Shown here in pieces: positions 20,140 to 29,995 of a DNA stretch of 64,000 bases (position 1 is its first letter; the number at the start of each line of letters is the position of its first letter). Under the pieces are notes generated by a model that saw nothing but the letters and a program-made list of their open reading frames with translations, had not been told where the DNA came from and did not search any database. The DNA is from Plenodomus lindquistii (lineage: Eukaryota > Ascomycota > Dothideomycetes > Pleosporales > Leptosphaeriaceae). Both the position numbers and the translations under genes were made by a program. The stretch is from positions 186,001 to 250,000 of the forward strand of contig JANUWI010000001.1 in NCBI GenBank assembly GCA_025504975.1. Direction: 5' to 3'.

Positions 20140-20145
20140 GACGGG
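20140..20145. repeat. Target site duplication, right
   Basis: GACGGG, identical to 11776-11781. Confidence 0.8.
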
Positions 20146-21319
20146 CGGTAGTGTTTCCGCGATTCCGCAGCCCCATGTTTCACTATCAACTCGATTTCGC
20201 ATCTGCTCACAGTCGACATGACATGATTGGCGGTCTTACACTCCGAGACAAGACAAACAGTTACATCGGTCGCATTGCGAAATGCCTTGATCGATGTAGG
20301 TACGAGGTGTCTACAGCATAGTAAGTGTCCTTTAGTGGGTCGGCTCAAACTATATTCATCAGCCACAATAGCACACAAATAAACCGACCGGTCCAGACTT
20401 TTGATCTTCGCTTGCCTTCAGCTCGCAACATTCGTAACAAATAGTACGGCATCAACCGCACCATGTTTTAGCTTCATTTACCGCCATTCTTGTTGCCGCA
20501 AACACACCGCCGCCTGGTGAGCCCTGCAACGAGCTGACGCAGCCACTGCACGACGACGTCATGTGCATTCCGATATATACTCGGCAAATCGTGGCACAGT
20601 CAAGAGTGTGGGCAGGCCAGCGTATCAATTTGCGCCGATCATTCACCGCTAAGCACCTTGCCCGGAGCTTGGCAATGCTTGTGAGGTATTTCTGGGCGCC
20701 ACAAAAAGCTTGGTGGAGCTTAGTCCCGCAATGCCCCCTTGTCCCATGCAGGGTGAGCACAATCTGACGCACGTATGCCGCCGCCTCTACCCAATAAGCT
20801 CTCATGGATCCGAGAGACAACAAGCTGAGCCACCAAGATTACAGCCCATCATTCAATCTGCTCGATTTGTATTGGATCTTCTACCCGTATCAGAGTATAG
20901 TCGACAATATGAGGCGATGCAAGGGTGACCGCCAGCCAATACAGGGGCCGACAGCTGGCAGGTGGTGTGTTTTGAGTTACGCACGCGTCAGGGTTTATTT
21001 TGTACCATCTGCACACACGACAGGGGCTTACGCTTCAATGTGATGCCAGCTCCGGTCCTCTAAGTATCCGACAGCCTAAGTCTGTCTGGAAAAATATCGA
21101 CGGGCTTCCCTTCAACAAGTATAAGACTCACAGGCGCCCGTTGTTGGTTTTGCTCCCTCTTCACTCCAATCATCCACTCAGTCCATCTTCAACTTCACAC
21201 ATCAGACGTAAGAGCAAAGTCTTCTTTGAAGCTCAAACTTAACCTGACTCTCAGCTACTAGTACCACCACCACCACCACCACCACCACCACCAAGACTCA
21301 ACTTCCACACACCGCCAAC
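20146..21319. other. Intergenic; leader of Cys-rich gene
   Basis: No supported gene. Frames of 60-120 codons here lack recognisable content. The last ~200 bases look like a promoter and leader: a TATA-like AAGTATAAGA near 21118, a C/T-rich stretch, a possible leader intron starting GTAAGAGC near 21210, and a (CCA)n microsatellite at 21263-21293. Confidence 0.5.
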
Positions 21320-21436
21320 ATGCCCGCCAGCGTCGCCTCGTCTGTTTCCACCATCGTCAAGCCCAAGCCAGTGTCTTGCGGCGAGTCCTGCGATTGCTGC
21401 GGTTGCGACGAGTCCTGCTGGTGTGTTGTCATGTAA
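21320..21436 (+). CDS. Cys-rich mini-protein, metallothionein-like
   Basis: A 38-codon frame begins MPASVASSVSTIVKPKPV and then packs seven cysteines into 17 residues (CGESCDCCGCDESCWC), ending VVM. The C-x3-C-x-C-C-x-C-x3-C-x-C spacing is reminiscent of short fungal copper metallothioneins, although Glu, Asp and Trp replace the usual Gly/Ser fillers. There is no signal peptide, so a cytosolic metal-binding role fits better than a secreted effector. A TATA-like box, pyrimidine-rich leader and good start context (GCCAACATGCC) support expression. The family call is tentative. Confidence 0.6.
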   Translation: MPASVASSVSTIVKPKPVSCGESCDCCGCDESCWCVVM

Positions 21437-22032
21437 AGCAGCCACGCTGCTATACCATGATACCCGGAAGAATCAATAGGTGCTTGCTAGCAATAGTAAC
21501 AAAGGAAACGAGAATCCAATGAATTCAATGCCATGATCAATTCGATCTTATTCCACTGTTTGGTCGTGGTCATCTTTCCTCTTCATCGTCACCCACCCTA
21601 ACCCTCCAACTTGGACATGTCTCCCCTCCCATACAAGAAGCACTCACCGTTTGCCCGTCGATCAGCGCTTACAATCTACTTTCCTTTCGAGTCCACTGGT
21701 CATACACTCTACATCCGGGAGCGGAATTATGCGAACATGACACCAACCAAAAACTCGAGGATTATATATACTCACGTTTCGCGTGACTTTGGAGGTGTAC
21801 TGTTGTGCTTAGCTCAGCACGATCTTGGGGCACGAATGGTTGCCGGATCTGGCGACGACGTACGCCAATGTGACGTAGCTCTACCGCCATAGTGACCTAG
21901 GTCTCAGGCACGCAAGAACACAAGGCCAGAAGCACAAAGATTTCGAAGCAAGAAGCAAACAGATGTGCGCTTCATAAGAACTCAATTGCACCGCAGAATT
22001 ATCCAAACAGACCCCCAAAAATAATCTCCACA
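21437..22032. other. Intergenic
   Basis: 3' region of the mini-gene and promoter of the SDR. A 93-codon plus-strand frame is present without recognisable content. Confidence 0.4.
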
Positions 22033-23009
22033 ATGCCAGCGTACGTTTCTCGCACCCTTATACGACGCGCCTCACTATTAGCAACAACCGCGCGACGTTT
22101 GGCTCATACGCAACGCAGAACACTGCCCGAGTTCTCACTGGAAGGCAAGGTAGCCGTCGGTATGTCAATCGCTTGAGCCGCTCACATCAAATCGCTAACG
22201 ATGACTAGTGACAGGGTAGGCACTCTACCAGAGACCGCTCGGCATGTACCCTACTAATCCAACACAGTGCCTCACAAGGACTCGGCCAACAGATCCTTGC
22301 CGCCTTCGCCCTTTCAGGCGCCCACGGCGCAATTGTCGACCTCGAAAAGGACGACGCCGAAAAATCCGCCGGGGTACTCAAACAAGAAGCCAAGAATGCC
22401 GGCCTTCCCGAACCCAAAGTCCACGGCTACGAGTGCGATACTTCGTCCGAAGAAGGCGTGAAGAAGACCTGGGATGAGATTGTCAAAGAATTCGGAACAG
22501 TTGACATTCTCGTCACTAATGCCGGGATCACCGGTGGCGCACCAGCAGAAGACTATCCATATGAAGACTTCAAGAGAATGATCGACGTAAACCTAACTGG
22601 TACGTTTCTCTTCGCGCGTACGGCCGGGAAGTGGTGGATCAATAATAAGATCGATGGACGCATTCTCATCGTCTCGTCAATGTCTGGTTCCATTGTCAAC
22701 AGGCCGCAAAAGCAATCCGCATACAATGCATCCAAAGCCGCGTCTGCACATCTCATGAAATCGCTGGCTTCGGAGTGGGCACCATATGGGATCCGTGTCA
22801 ATGCCTTGTCGCCGGGGTATATCCAGACAGAAGCGAATGAGGGCGAGGAAATGGAAAAGCTGAGTAAGGAGTGGTTGAAAGATATTCCGATGGCGAGGAT
22901 TGCAAAGCCGGAGGAGTTTAGGGGTGCCGCGGTGTGGTTGGTGAGTGATGCGAGTAGTTATGTGACTGGAAGTGAGATTTTGGTGGACGGGGGGTACACT
23001 ATTTGGTAG
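22033..23009 (+). CDS. SDR with mitochondrial presequence (arabinitol/sorbose reductase-like)
   Basis: Exons 22033-22159, 22209-22215 and 22268-23009 give 291 aa. The second exon is only 7 nt (TGACAGG); it supplies the VTG of the cofactor loop so the protein reads KVAVVTGASQGLG, the SDR TGxxxGxG motif. The N-terminal ~33 residues (MPAYVSRTLIRRASLLATTA, RRLAHTQRR) are Arg/Ser-rich with no acids, a likely mitochondrial targeting sequence. Other SDR landmarks: TNAGITGG, SSMSG, YNASKAA (catalytic YxxxK), LSPGYIQTEAN, and a C-terminus GSEILVDGGYTIW of the kind found in fungal D-arabinitol 2-dehydrogenase and L-sorbose/xylulose reductase relatives. A polyol or sugar substrate is inferred from that family. 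It ends ~90 bp from the convergent carboxylesterase gene. Confidence 0.88.
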
Positions 23010-23095
23010 GGAGTGAGTGACAGCACGAGGCCTCTACCAAAGGGTCTGAAGTCTAGAAGCAATGACATAGCTTAAACGGCAGTTTAGAGAAAAGT

Positions 23096-24916
23096 CTACT
23101 TGTTCAGCCTCTTCGCCCTAGCTTCGTCGCGCCACCATCTGCATTGCTCCATCCTGATACCCTCTCCTTCTTTCTCCATTTTGACGCCGCCCTTATCCGG
23201 TGGATTGACCACCAATAGCGTGCCGTTCTTCTCTGCGCCAGCATACTTCTCCCATGTCGCTGCACCCGATGCAGCGTATGTGTTCGGATCACCGCTCGCA
23301 ACAAAGCTAGCCCAATAAGCACTGTACAGGTCTGCAATCTCCGGGTACTGTGTTCCCGCCTGACCATTGAAGTAGGCAGCATCGCTCGCATGCGGTACAC
23401 CCATGTATGAAGGGGCCCAATTTGGCGTGTTGAATCGCGCCTTGTAGACTGGTGCCCCAGCTGCAGCAAGACGAGATGCTGTGTCTTGCACTGGGCAGAT
23501 GTAAGAGTAGTCGCCATAAGCCGCAGCGATGCGTTCGAACTGTAACGAGACGTAGTTTGCGGTTCCTAGCAACTCCTTTGGATCGTCTTCAGGGTAAAGT
23601 GCAGCCAACTCAGCCAAGTCTGCTTTCGAGAGGCCCGGTGCAAGATTAGCCCAGAAATCGAGAAACTCTTCGGTAGAGCGTAGATCCTGGGGTGCAAACA
23701 TTTTGCCTTCGTCGGTTGTTGAAGAGATAAGAATGGGAATTTTGAAGAATGTTCCGTCCTTGCCGGATTGCGAGCCGCGCTTCTCCAACAAGGGACCAGG
23801 TGAGACAGGCTGCCATGGCCATGTAATGTTGTAGTTGTGTGCATTGTATAGTGAGGAGGAGATGAACTGGATGTCGTCGGCCTCTGCAGAGCGCAGGCAT
23901 TTCAATGCCGCTGATCCTGGTGTCAGTGGGCAGTTGATGTAATCCATAAAGTGATCCACTTGTCGCTGATATAGAGCATAATCGACCCCTGGGAATGCGC
24001 GAGCTGTTGGAGATCCCGAAGATAGTATAGCCTGGCTGAACAAAGGTTTCCCGCTGTCTTCGCCATAGTTGTGAAAGAGATGGATCCCAACGGAGTGACC
24101 ACCTGCACTTTGTCCACCGAGTGTGATCTTGTCTGCGTCGCCACCAAATTCGCCGATGTACTTTTGGACGAATTCGAGCATCACCTTTTGATCGCGAATG
24201 CCCAGATTCAAAAGATCTTCTTCCTCCATGAACTTTGCAGGTAAGGTACCGAGTGCGCCCAATCGATACTGGGCGGTAATCACCATCAGAGGCTGCTTGC
24301 TCTTCGCTACGAAAAGCGCACCATCAAAACTACCGTGGGAGCCAACGACAAAAGAGCCTCCGTGGAGGAAGACTAGGGTAGGCAATTTCTCTTCCATGCC
24401 AACGTTCGAAGGTCGATAAACGTTGATTGTAAGGCAAGCCTCAGATTGCCCCACAGAGCCGTACATGTTCTGGAAGCAGCCGGGTCCGGAGGACGACGCA
24501 TCTTTCGTGCCATCGAATGCCTTGGGCCAAGTAACAGGTTTGAATCGATCTTGATCAACAGGCTGAGTCGAGTACTCAACACCCATCCAAGCATCAACGG
24601 GATGATCAAACGATACTGTCTTCCTGGAGTTTCCAAGAAGCTGGGTGCCTTTGAACGAGCCATAACCAGGGAGCGTCACAACCAAGGGTCCATCGGGTTC
24701 CGTCGGCGAGCTCGGATCTTTGGATTGTTGCCAATTTTCACCAAATGCTCCAAAGTACCAAAACAGCAGTACAGTTGTCGGGAAGAAGATGGTGATGAGC
24801 GTCAGACGGCGCTTAAGCCATCTCGCGGAGAAGGGCCGGTTCATACTTTGATTATCCGCCTCACGCGTGGTGGGCGTACTGGGTTGGTCTTCCATGCGAA
24901 CAATACCGAATCGCAA
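23096..24916 (-). CDS. Type B carboxylesterase, membrane-anchored
   Basis: A single-exon 606-aa frame. A cytosolic basic N-terminus (ARWLKRRL) precedes one hydrophobic segment near residues 38-55 (TLITIFFPTTVLLFWYFG), predicting a type II membrane anchor with the enzyme outside or in the secretory lumen. The alpha/beta-hydrolase core contains the oxyanion HGGSFVVGSHG, nucleophile Ser270 in GGQSAGGHS (Gln replaces the commoner Glu of GESAGG), an acid in SSTTDEGKMF and a histidine in YMGVPHASDAAYF. Paired cysteines near SGPGCFQNMYG and QSEACLTINVYRP match the family disulphide. Substrate unknown (ester or lipid). A second ATG eight codons in (MEDQPS) could be the true start. It converges with the SDR gene. 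Confidence 0.9.
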   Translation of the reverse strand: MRFGIVRMEDQPSTPTTREADNQSMNRPFSARWLKRRLTLITIFFPTTVLLFWYFGAFGENWQQSKDPSSPTEPDGPLVVTLPGYGSFKGTQLLGNSRKTVSFDHPVDAWMGVEYSTQPVDQDRFKPVTWPKAFDGTKDASSSGPGCFQNMYGSVGQSEACLTINVYRPSNVGMEEKLPTLVFLHGGSFVVGSHGSFDGALFVAKSKQPLMVITAQYRLGALGTLPAKFMEEEDLLNLGIRDQKVMLEFVQKYIGEFGGDADKITLGGQSAGGHSVGIHLFHNYGEDSGKPLFSQAILSSGSPTARAFPGVDYALYQRQVDHFMDYINCPLTPGSAALKCLRSAEADDIQFISSSLYNAHNYNITWPWQPVSPGPLLEKRGSQSGKDGTFFKIPILISSTTDEGKMFAPQDLRSTEEFLDFWANLAPGLSKADLAELAALYPEDDPKELLGTANYVSLQFERIAAAYGDYSYICPVQDTASRLAAAGAPVYKARFNTPNWAPSYMGVPHASDAAYFNGQAGTQYPEIADLYSAYWASFVASGDPNTYAASGAATWEKYAGAEKNGTLLVVNPPDKGGVKMEKEGEGIRMEQCRWWRDEARAKRLNK

Positions 24917-25383
24917 GTGGAAACTGTCGTTTTCGCTTGTGGTCGTTCGTTGTATCTCTTAGCTTGCGTAGCGCGTTTTGGTAGGTGCGCGTGGCTGAAG
25001 GTTGCAGCCTTAGGTTGATCAAGATGACGTCCACTAGTGTCTAGCCGACAACCGAGATACCCATCATCCCGACCCTTGTCTTTCTTGCAGGGGTAGCTTT
25101 GCACAATGGTATCAAAGAACATCAGACCTACCCACCCACGATGCCATATGGTCATATGTATACGCAGGTAAACCATACCCAAAGGAACGCAGACCAGGGA
25201 GGAAAATGACACGGTTCGATGCATAACCACACTTAAAAATTCAACGTAAGTCTGCATTCGACCAAATGGGAAATGGATATTGGAATTGCACGGATCTGAA
25301 CAAATGCGAGGGTTTCAGCAACCATGTACGTAGGCAAGAAGACTGCTTGCAGATCACAGAGCCTGTCTGTCGCTCAGACTTGA
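24917..25383. other. Intergenic
   Basis: This holds the promoter of the carboxylesterase and the 3' end of the HAD gene, both minus strand. No gene is supported. Confidence 0.4.
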
Positions 25384-26165
25384 TCACTTATTTTTGTCCG
25401 CCAACTCCTTTTCAACCGCATCTGCCATCTCAGCCTGTCACGCGTTAGATATAGTCTCATCATGAAAGAGGCACAACTAAATACCAGTGTATCAAACTTC
25501 CAGTTGTACACAGGATCATCTCGATTGCCCATGATAGCTCCCGGTCGATAGATCCAACTACTCTTGACCCCAGCATCCTTCGCGGGATGATGATCATGAT
25601 ACTGACTCTGCGCCGTCTGCAACACCTCATGTTTCTCCACACCAAACTCCTCCTTCACATGCTTGAGCATGTATTCAAAGTTCTTAGGGTTGGGCTTGTA
25701 GCTCCCAATGTCCTGGGCGGTATATACGGCATCGAACTTGAAACCCTGAAGACCGTGCGCATTGCCCTTTTGAAAAGAATCGTTATCGACATTGGACAAG
25801 ACAACGAGTTTGTAGACTTTGCTCAACCGTTTGAGCGCTTCGACGCTGTCTGGGAAACCGGGCCATTGGCCTACACTTTCGCCAAAGGCTTCATTTTCTT
25901 CTTTGCTGGGTTCTACGAGCCCGAGCTCTTTGCATAGCTTGGGGTGCACAAGCTTGAGGACTTCGGCGTACTTCAATCTCGGGTGTTCCTTCTCCTCTGC
26001 TGATTCGATCTTGTGCAGGACTTGCAGGATGTGCTTGCGGCCGATGTCGGTCTTGTTGGACCTTTTCAGTAGAGGCTCCAGGGCGGTAAGCGCTCCCCTT
26101 TCCCAATCGATTAGCGTGCCGTACACGTCAAAAGATAGGAGCTTGAAGTCGGTGAGCTTTGACAT
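25384..26165 (-). CDS. HAD hydrolase, haloacid dehalogenase type II-like
   Basis: Exons 26165-25485 and 25434-25384 give 243 aa. Splicing after KFDTL adds AEMADAVEKELADKNK, the helical end usual in the family; reading through the intron gives an unrelated tail. HAD motif I is LLSFDVYGTLIDW (nucleophile and acid/base Asp), motif II VVLSNVDNDS, motif III the Lys in GSYKPNPKNF, and the motif IV region DAGVKSSWIYR. The helical cap follows motif I, as in L-2-haloacid dehalogenases. A QTAQSQYHDHHPAK segment matches the common AQSxxHD of this group. Likely a soluble hydrolase of small acids or phosphates; many fungal members have no known substrate. Confidence 0.88.
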
Positions 26166-26651
26166 GGTTTTCCGAGGACTGAGATCGGCGTTGTTGTAAC
26201 GGATTGACGGGTTGTGCGTTCGAAATTAAGACAGCTGAATCAGGTCTACAATACACCGAGGGCACCCTCAGGCTTTATCCTTATCTATGCTTGACTTCAT
26301 GGAACCCTGATGACTCAGGTGTTCCCCAGTTTTGACGCTCTTGGAACCCCACTTCGGGCAGTCAGGTGGCGGGGTAGCAGATTATCGCGCCCTATTTCTT
26401 ACAACTTTGACGCTGTACACAGCACTTTGCCCAAGGACGAGGAGCTAGCCCACCAATCGTCAGCCACGAGAGGTTGATTTTGAAATCATATGTTACATTT
26501 AATGTCTTGCGTGACAGAATGCTGTCATTACACTCTACGTTACATCTGGTCTTAAACACCTTTCTGTGACGCATCGTAGTCAACGAGGCGCGCCATACGT
26601 TGTGCGCTCTTTTCGAGTTTCCCTATCAAATCTTCAAGCTTTCCATCGCCT
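26166..26651. other. Intergenic
   Basis: Promoter of the HAD gene and 3' side of the next minus-strand gene. No gene is supported. Confidence 0.4.
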
Positions 26652-27709
26652 TTACGCATCAACGGGGTCGGTCTTCATCGTATACTGTAGGTCCCCGACC
26701 TTGGACTCCAATACCTCCTTGGTCAATTTCCAAAGGTTCAACGACAGAGCACTATCCTTTGCCTGATTCGATGGTTCCGTAACCTTCTTGTCGGGCACGA
26801 TATACGAGTTCTGAATCTGCTCTTTGACAACATCGTCGGATGTTGCCGCGAACACTGCTGGTCGGCAGCCCTGACTGACAGGATCCTTCATAAAGGGACG
26901 GACCACCGCGACACCAATAGTGCCCAGTGTTCCATACGCTTCCTCTGCCTGCTTTTGCTGGTCTGTCGATACACCACCTGGATGCGTCGCATTGATATAT
27001 GGAAGACCAGTGGTTCCAGTGACAGGCCCGAATTGCCCAGCCTTAATGCGAGCGTAGAGTTGACGAAGGAACAGGATTTGAGCAAGCTTGGTGCGATTGT
27101 AAAGAAATGCTGCGCCGATATCTTGGTTGATTTCGCTGATGGACTCAAACTTCCATTCCGTTTTGGTAGCGCGATGGAGATCGGACGATTGGTGCACGAT
27201 ACGCGAATCTTGTGTCTTTTGTAGCACCGGCAACAGAGTGAGGGTGAGGTGTGCCTGTGAGAAGACGTTCACCTGCATGTGGCTGTCGATTCCATCTCTC
27301 GTCTCGTTGTATACGCCGACCCCGAGACCAGCATTGCATACCAATGCGTCCAGCCTTGTCAGCTCTTTCGCCAGCGACTTTGCCACCTCGTCGGTCTGCT
27401 TGAAGTCTTCGAGATTGCATTGCCTCCATTCGACCTTACTCGCATCGCCCCACTCCTTCAGTGCTTCTTGGGCTTCATTTGCATGCTCTTCCTTGTTCGA
27501 GAGAAGGTAGATCTTCTCAGGGCTATGTTGAAGAATGTGTGCTACTATACCATAACCAATACCAGCACTGCCTCCAGTAACTACATAGACCTATGCAAGA
27601 TTAGCAAAAGCATGGACTTGCGAGATGTTGATTCTACCTTTCCACTGAGGTCAGGGACATCGGTGTTTGGGTCGAAGATACCAATGACAGATTTCTTGAT
27701 TGTCTCCAT
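26652..27709 (-). CDS. Short-chain dehydrogenase (retinol dehydrogenase/bli-4-like)
   Basis: Exons 27709-27638 and 27590-26652 encode 336 aa. The first exon ends DVPDLSGK and the second opens VYVVTGGSAGIGYGIVAHIL, the classic TGxxxGxG cofactor loop. Further landmarks are CNAGLGVGV, VHQSSDLH, the catalytic YNRTKLAQILF and ATHPGGVSTDQQ. The layout, with insertions between the active-site Tyr and the HPGGV block and a long helical C-terminus, is typical of fungal light- or stress-associated SDRs of the retinol-dehydrogenase-like group. Substrate unknown. The intron placement is well supported because it falls exactly before the beta-1 strand. Confidence 0.88.
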
Positions 27710-29087
27710 GTTGGCTATCGCTATCGGGAATGATTAAGTATAAGAAAGAACCAGATGGAAGATGTCAATTATGAAATTTGTGTGGTTTATTGTCACCATA
27801 TATACCATGGTAGATGTGCCACGACCACGTTACGATCATGTCGTCATAATGAACACGGTGTCGATGAGCGTGAACCATATTGGACAGGCGCACTCGACAC
27901 CTAAGCCATGCAGCGTGTATGATGTAACAATAATCTCGTCTCACTGATGCATATACCAGAGACCAAAGGCGCGCTCTAGGAAGACATGCTGATGGTAAGG
28001 AGAGTAAGAGCAAGTGCACACTCAACGTCGAAGCGGAGTCATTCCGCGGCCTTGGCGCAACTGGAATGCCATGTCGTCAAGTACCCTCGGAGTCGATGTT
28101 ATATGCGAAAAGACATATCGTGATGCCGTGGATGAGGCGCTCTCTCTCAATGTTTATGCATCAAGTAATTGCTTCAACTGTCCTAAGCCACTCTGCTATA
28201 ATTTGCTGAATCGACATACGCTGAAACAAAAGCCAAGTATGTTGGCACTCTGAGATTCGCGTTGACACGAAATTGACGTAGAATCTTGAAATGTCAGACG
28301 GTGCAGTAGTTGTTGCTCTGGTAGTAAGATGTGTCGAATTTGTAGCTATGCTTTACGGAATCACGGATTCCATGTGCGTAGTAGCCCGATGCCTGCACCT
28401 CTCATATCCACAAAAGCCAATTGGAAGTCTGATAGTAGATGTGGTTGTGGAAGATAAAGTATATTTATCCTTGAAATCGTAATTGAGAATGACCATGGGC
28501 GGACAGCGTATCTGTAGAAGTACGTCATATAAATAATGGAATTTGACCGGCTGTCTAGTCCAGCCTCTTTGCTCCTCTCGCATGGAGCTATAAGCTCCTA
28601 AAACCGCGAAAATGAGTGGTGATACAAACAGCCCTGCCCAACGCAGAACACTGGTATTATACAATAACATCAAAGCCGCGAAAGTAGCGCAAGCCTGCAA
28701 GGAAATCTCGTGGGGGTATATATCCGGAAAGAAAATGAGCGACCTTCGCACACCGTTCCTTTTCCCCACATTTGCCCCGAATCTTCCTCTTGGCCGTTGC
28801 GCAACCGCGCTCGCGAATGGTAATCCTACAGAATGACGTTCTTCGTACAAGTATATCTTACAACAGCCTCGCTCGTTTGAAATAACGGCATGAAGCGCCG
28901 GTGTGAATGCGCCGAGAAAATTCCAGGACAGTACAACTTACATAGCTTTGCATATCTTACACTCCTTTCTCATATCTTAATGCATAGTGGAAATATTAGT
29001 ACAGGGTTCTCGAGCACGACTGAGAAGCAATCGCACTCTATTAACGCGACACCGTTGTATCGCAATATCAGCGGTTCAAATGACGTG
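27710..29087. other. Intergenic, no supported gene
   Basis: About 1.4 kb between two minus-strand genes. A 165-codon minus frame (28850-28353) and a 74-codon plus frame (28612-28836) overlap each other and show no domain, signal peptide or splice support. I treat both as chance frames. Confidence 0.45.
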
Positions 29088-29995
29088 TCACTTGGTTTTG
29101 CTGCCTGTCTTCGGACTCATGGGAAAGAGCTGCATGCTCTCCTTCCGCTTTGTCATGAAGCGCAAGTAGGCCTCGAGCGCCTCGATTTGCGTGTCGTATG
29201 TGTCTTTGCGGTTCATCCACATCTTCAAGTATTTATCCGAGCCGGTGTCTTTGAGCGCTGCGTACCATTCGTCCGACGAGGTTTTCTTGAGGTTGAGTGC
29301 GAGGGAGCGACCTTGGAGTCCGGTGACGCTTGATGCTTGCTCTGTGAAGGGTGTTAGTGTCTGTCACGCGGTATGCGCAGTGGCCGGTAAATTGGCGTCT
29401 ACTTACTCAGAATTGCTGCTCGCAAATCGACGACTTGTTGGTCGCCGGGTGAGAGCTCTGGCATATCATCATCTGAGCCTGATGACGAGGTACTGATGGA
29501 AGATTTTGATCGAAGGAACTTGGGCGGTGCAATCTTCAGAGACGTAGATTTCGCTGGGGTTGACTTTGTTCTTGAGGGTGTGGGCTTCGAAGGTGTCGAC
29601 TTGGAAGGCGCAGGTTTTGATGGTGTAGGCTTCGAGGACGAGGTCTTGGACGTTGAGGGCTTAGACGAGGCCTTTGGTGGTGTCTTCTCCTTTACAGGCG
29701 TAGCTTTCGAGAATATCGATTTCGAGGGCGCAGCTTTTGACGGAGTTGACGGGGGTGGCGCGGCGGCTTTGTTCGGCGCAGGCTTCGCTGCGGGCGCTTT
29801 CGATGGCGTCGGTTTCGATGGTGTTGGCTTCGGTGGTGTAGACTTCGAAGGGGTCGCGGCGGGTTTCTCAGGCGCGGTCTTGGTGGCAGACTTGAGTTTG
29901 GACGGAGTTGCTGGAGGAGGTGGTGGTGGTGTCACTACAGGCGCTTGACCACCATTGAGGAATGCCTGTGCTCGCTCTCTTACACTGGGAAACAT
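29088..29995 (-). CDS. Ser/Pro/Lys repeat protein with conserved C-terminal helix
   Basis: Exons 29995-29407 and 29341-29088 give 280 aa. After MFPSVRERAQAFLNGGQAP, residues ~20-165 are low-complexity TPSK/PAPSK/KPTPSK units, intrinsically disordered and basic. The last ~100 residues look folded: DDMPELSPGDQQVVDLRAAI, then SSDEWYAALKDTGSDKYLKM and TYDTQIEALEAYLRFMTKRK. I do not recognise the C-terminal fold. The TPSK repeats resemble histone-H1-like or MAP-like basic linkers and could bind DNA or microtubules, but that is composition only. The intron (66 nt) joins ILK and QASSVTGLQGRSLAL in frame. Confidence 0.75.

Noticed and set aside
28353..28850. 165-codon minus-strand frame as a gene
   Set aside because: No motif, no splice or leader support, and it overlaps another equally plausible chance frame.
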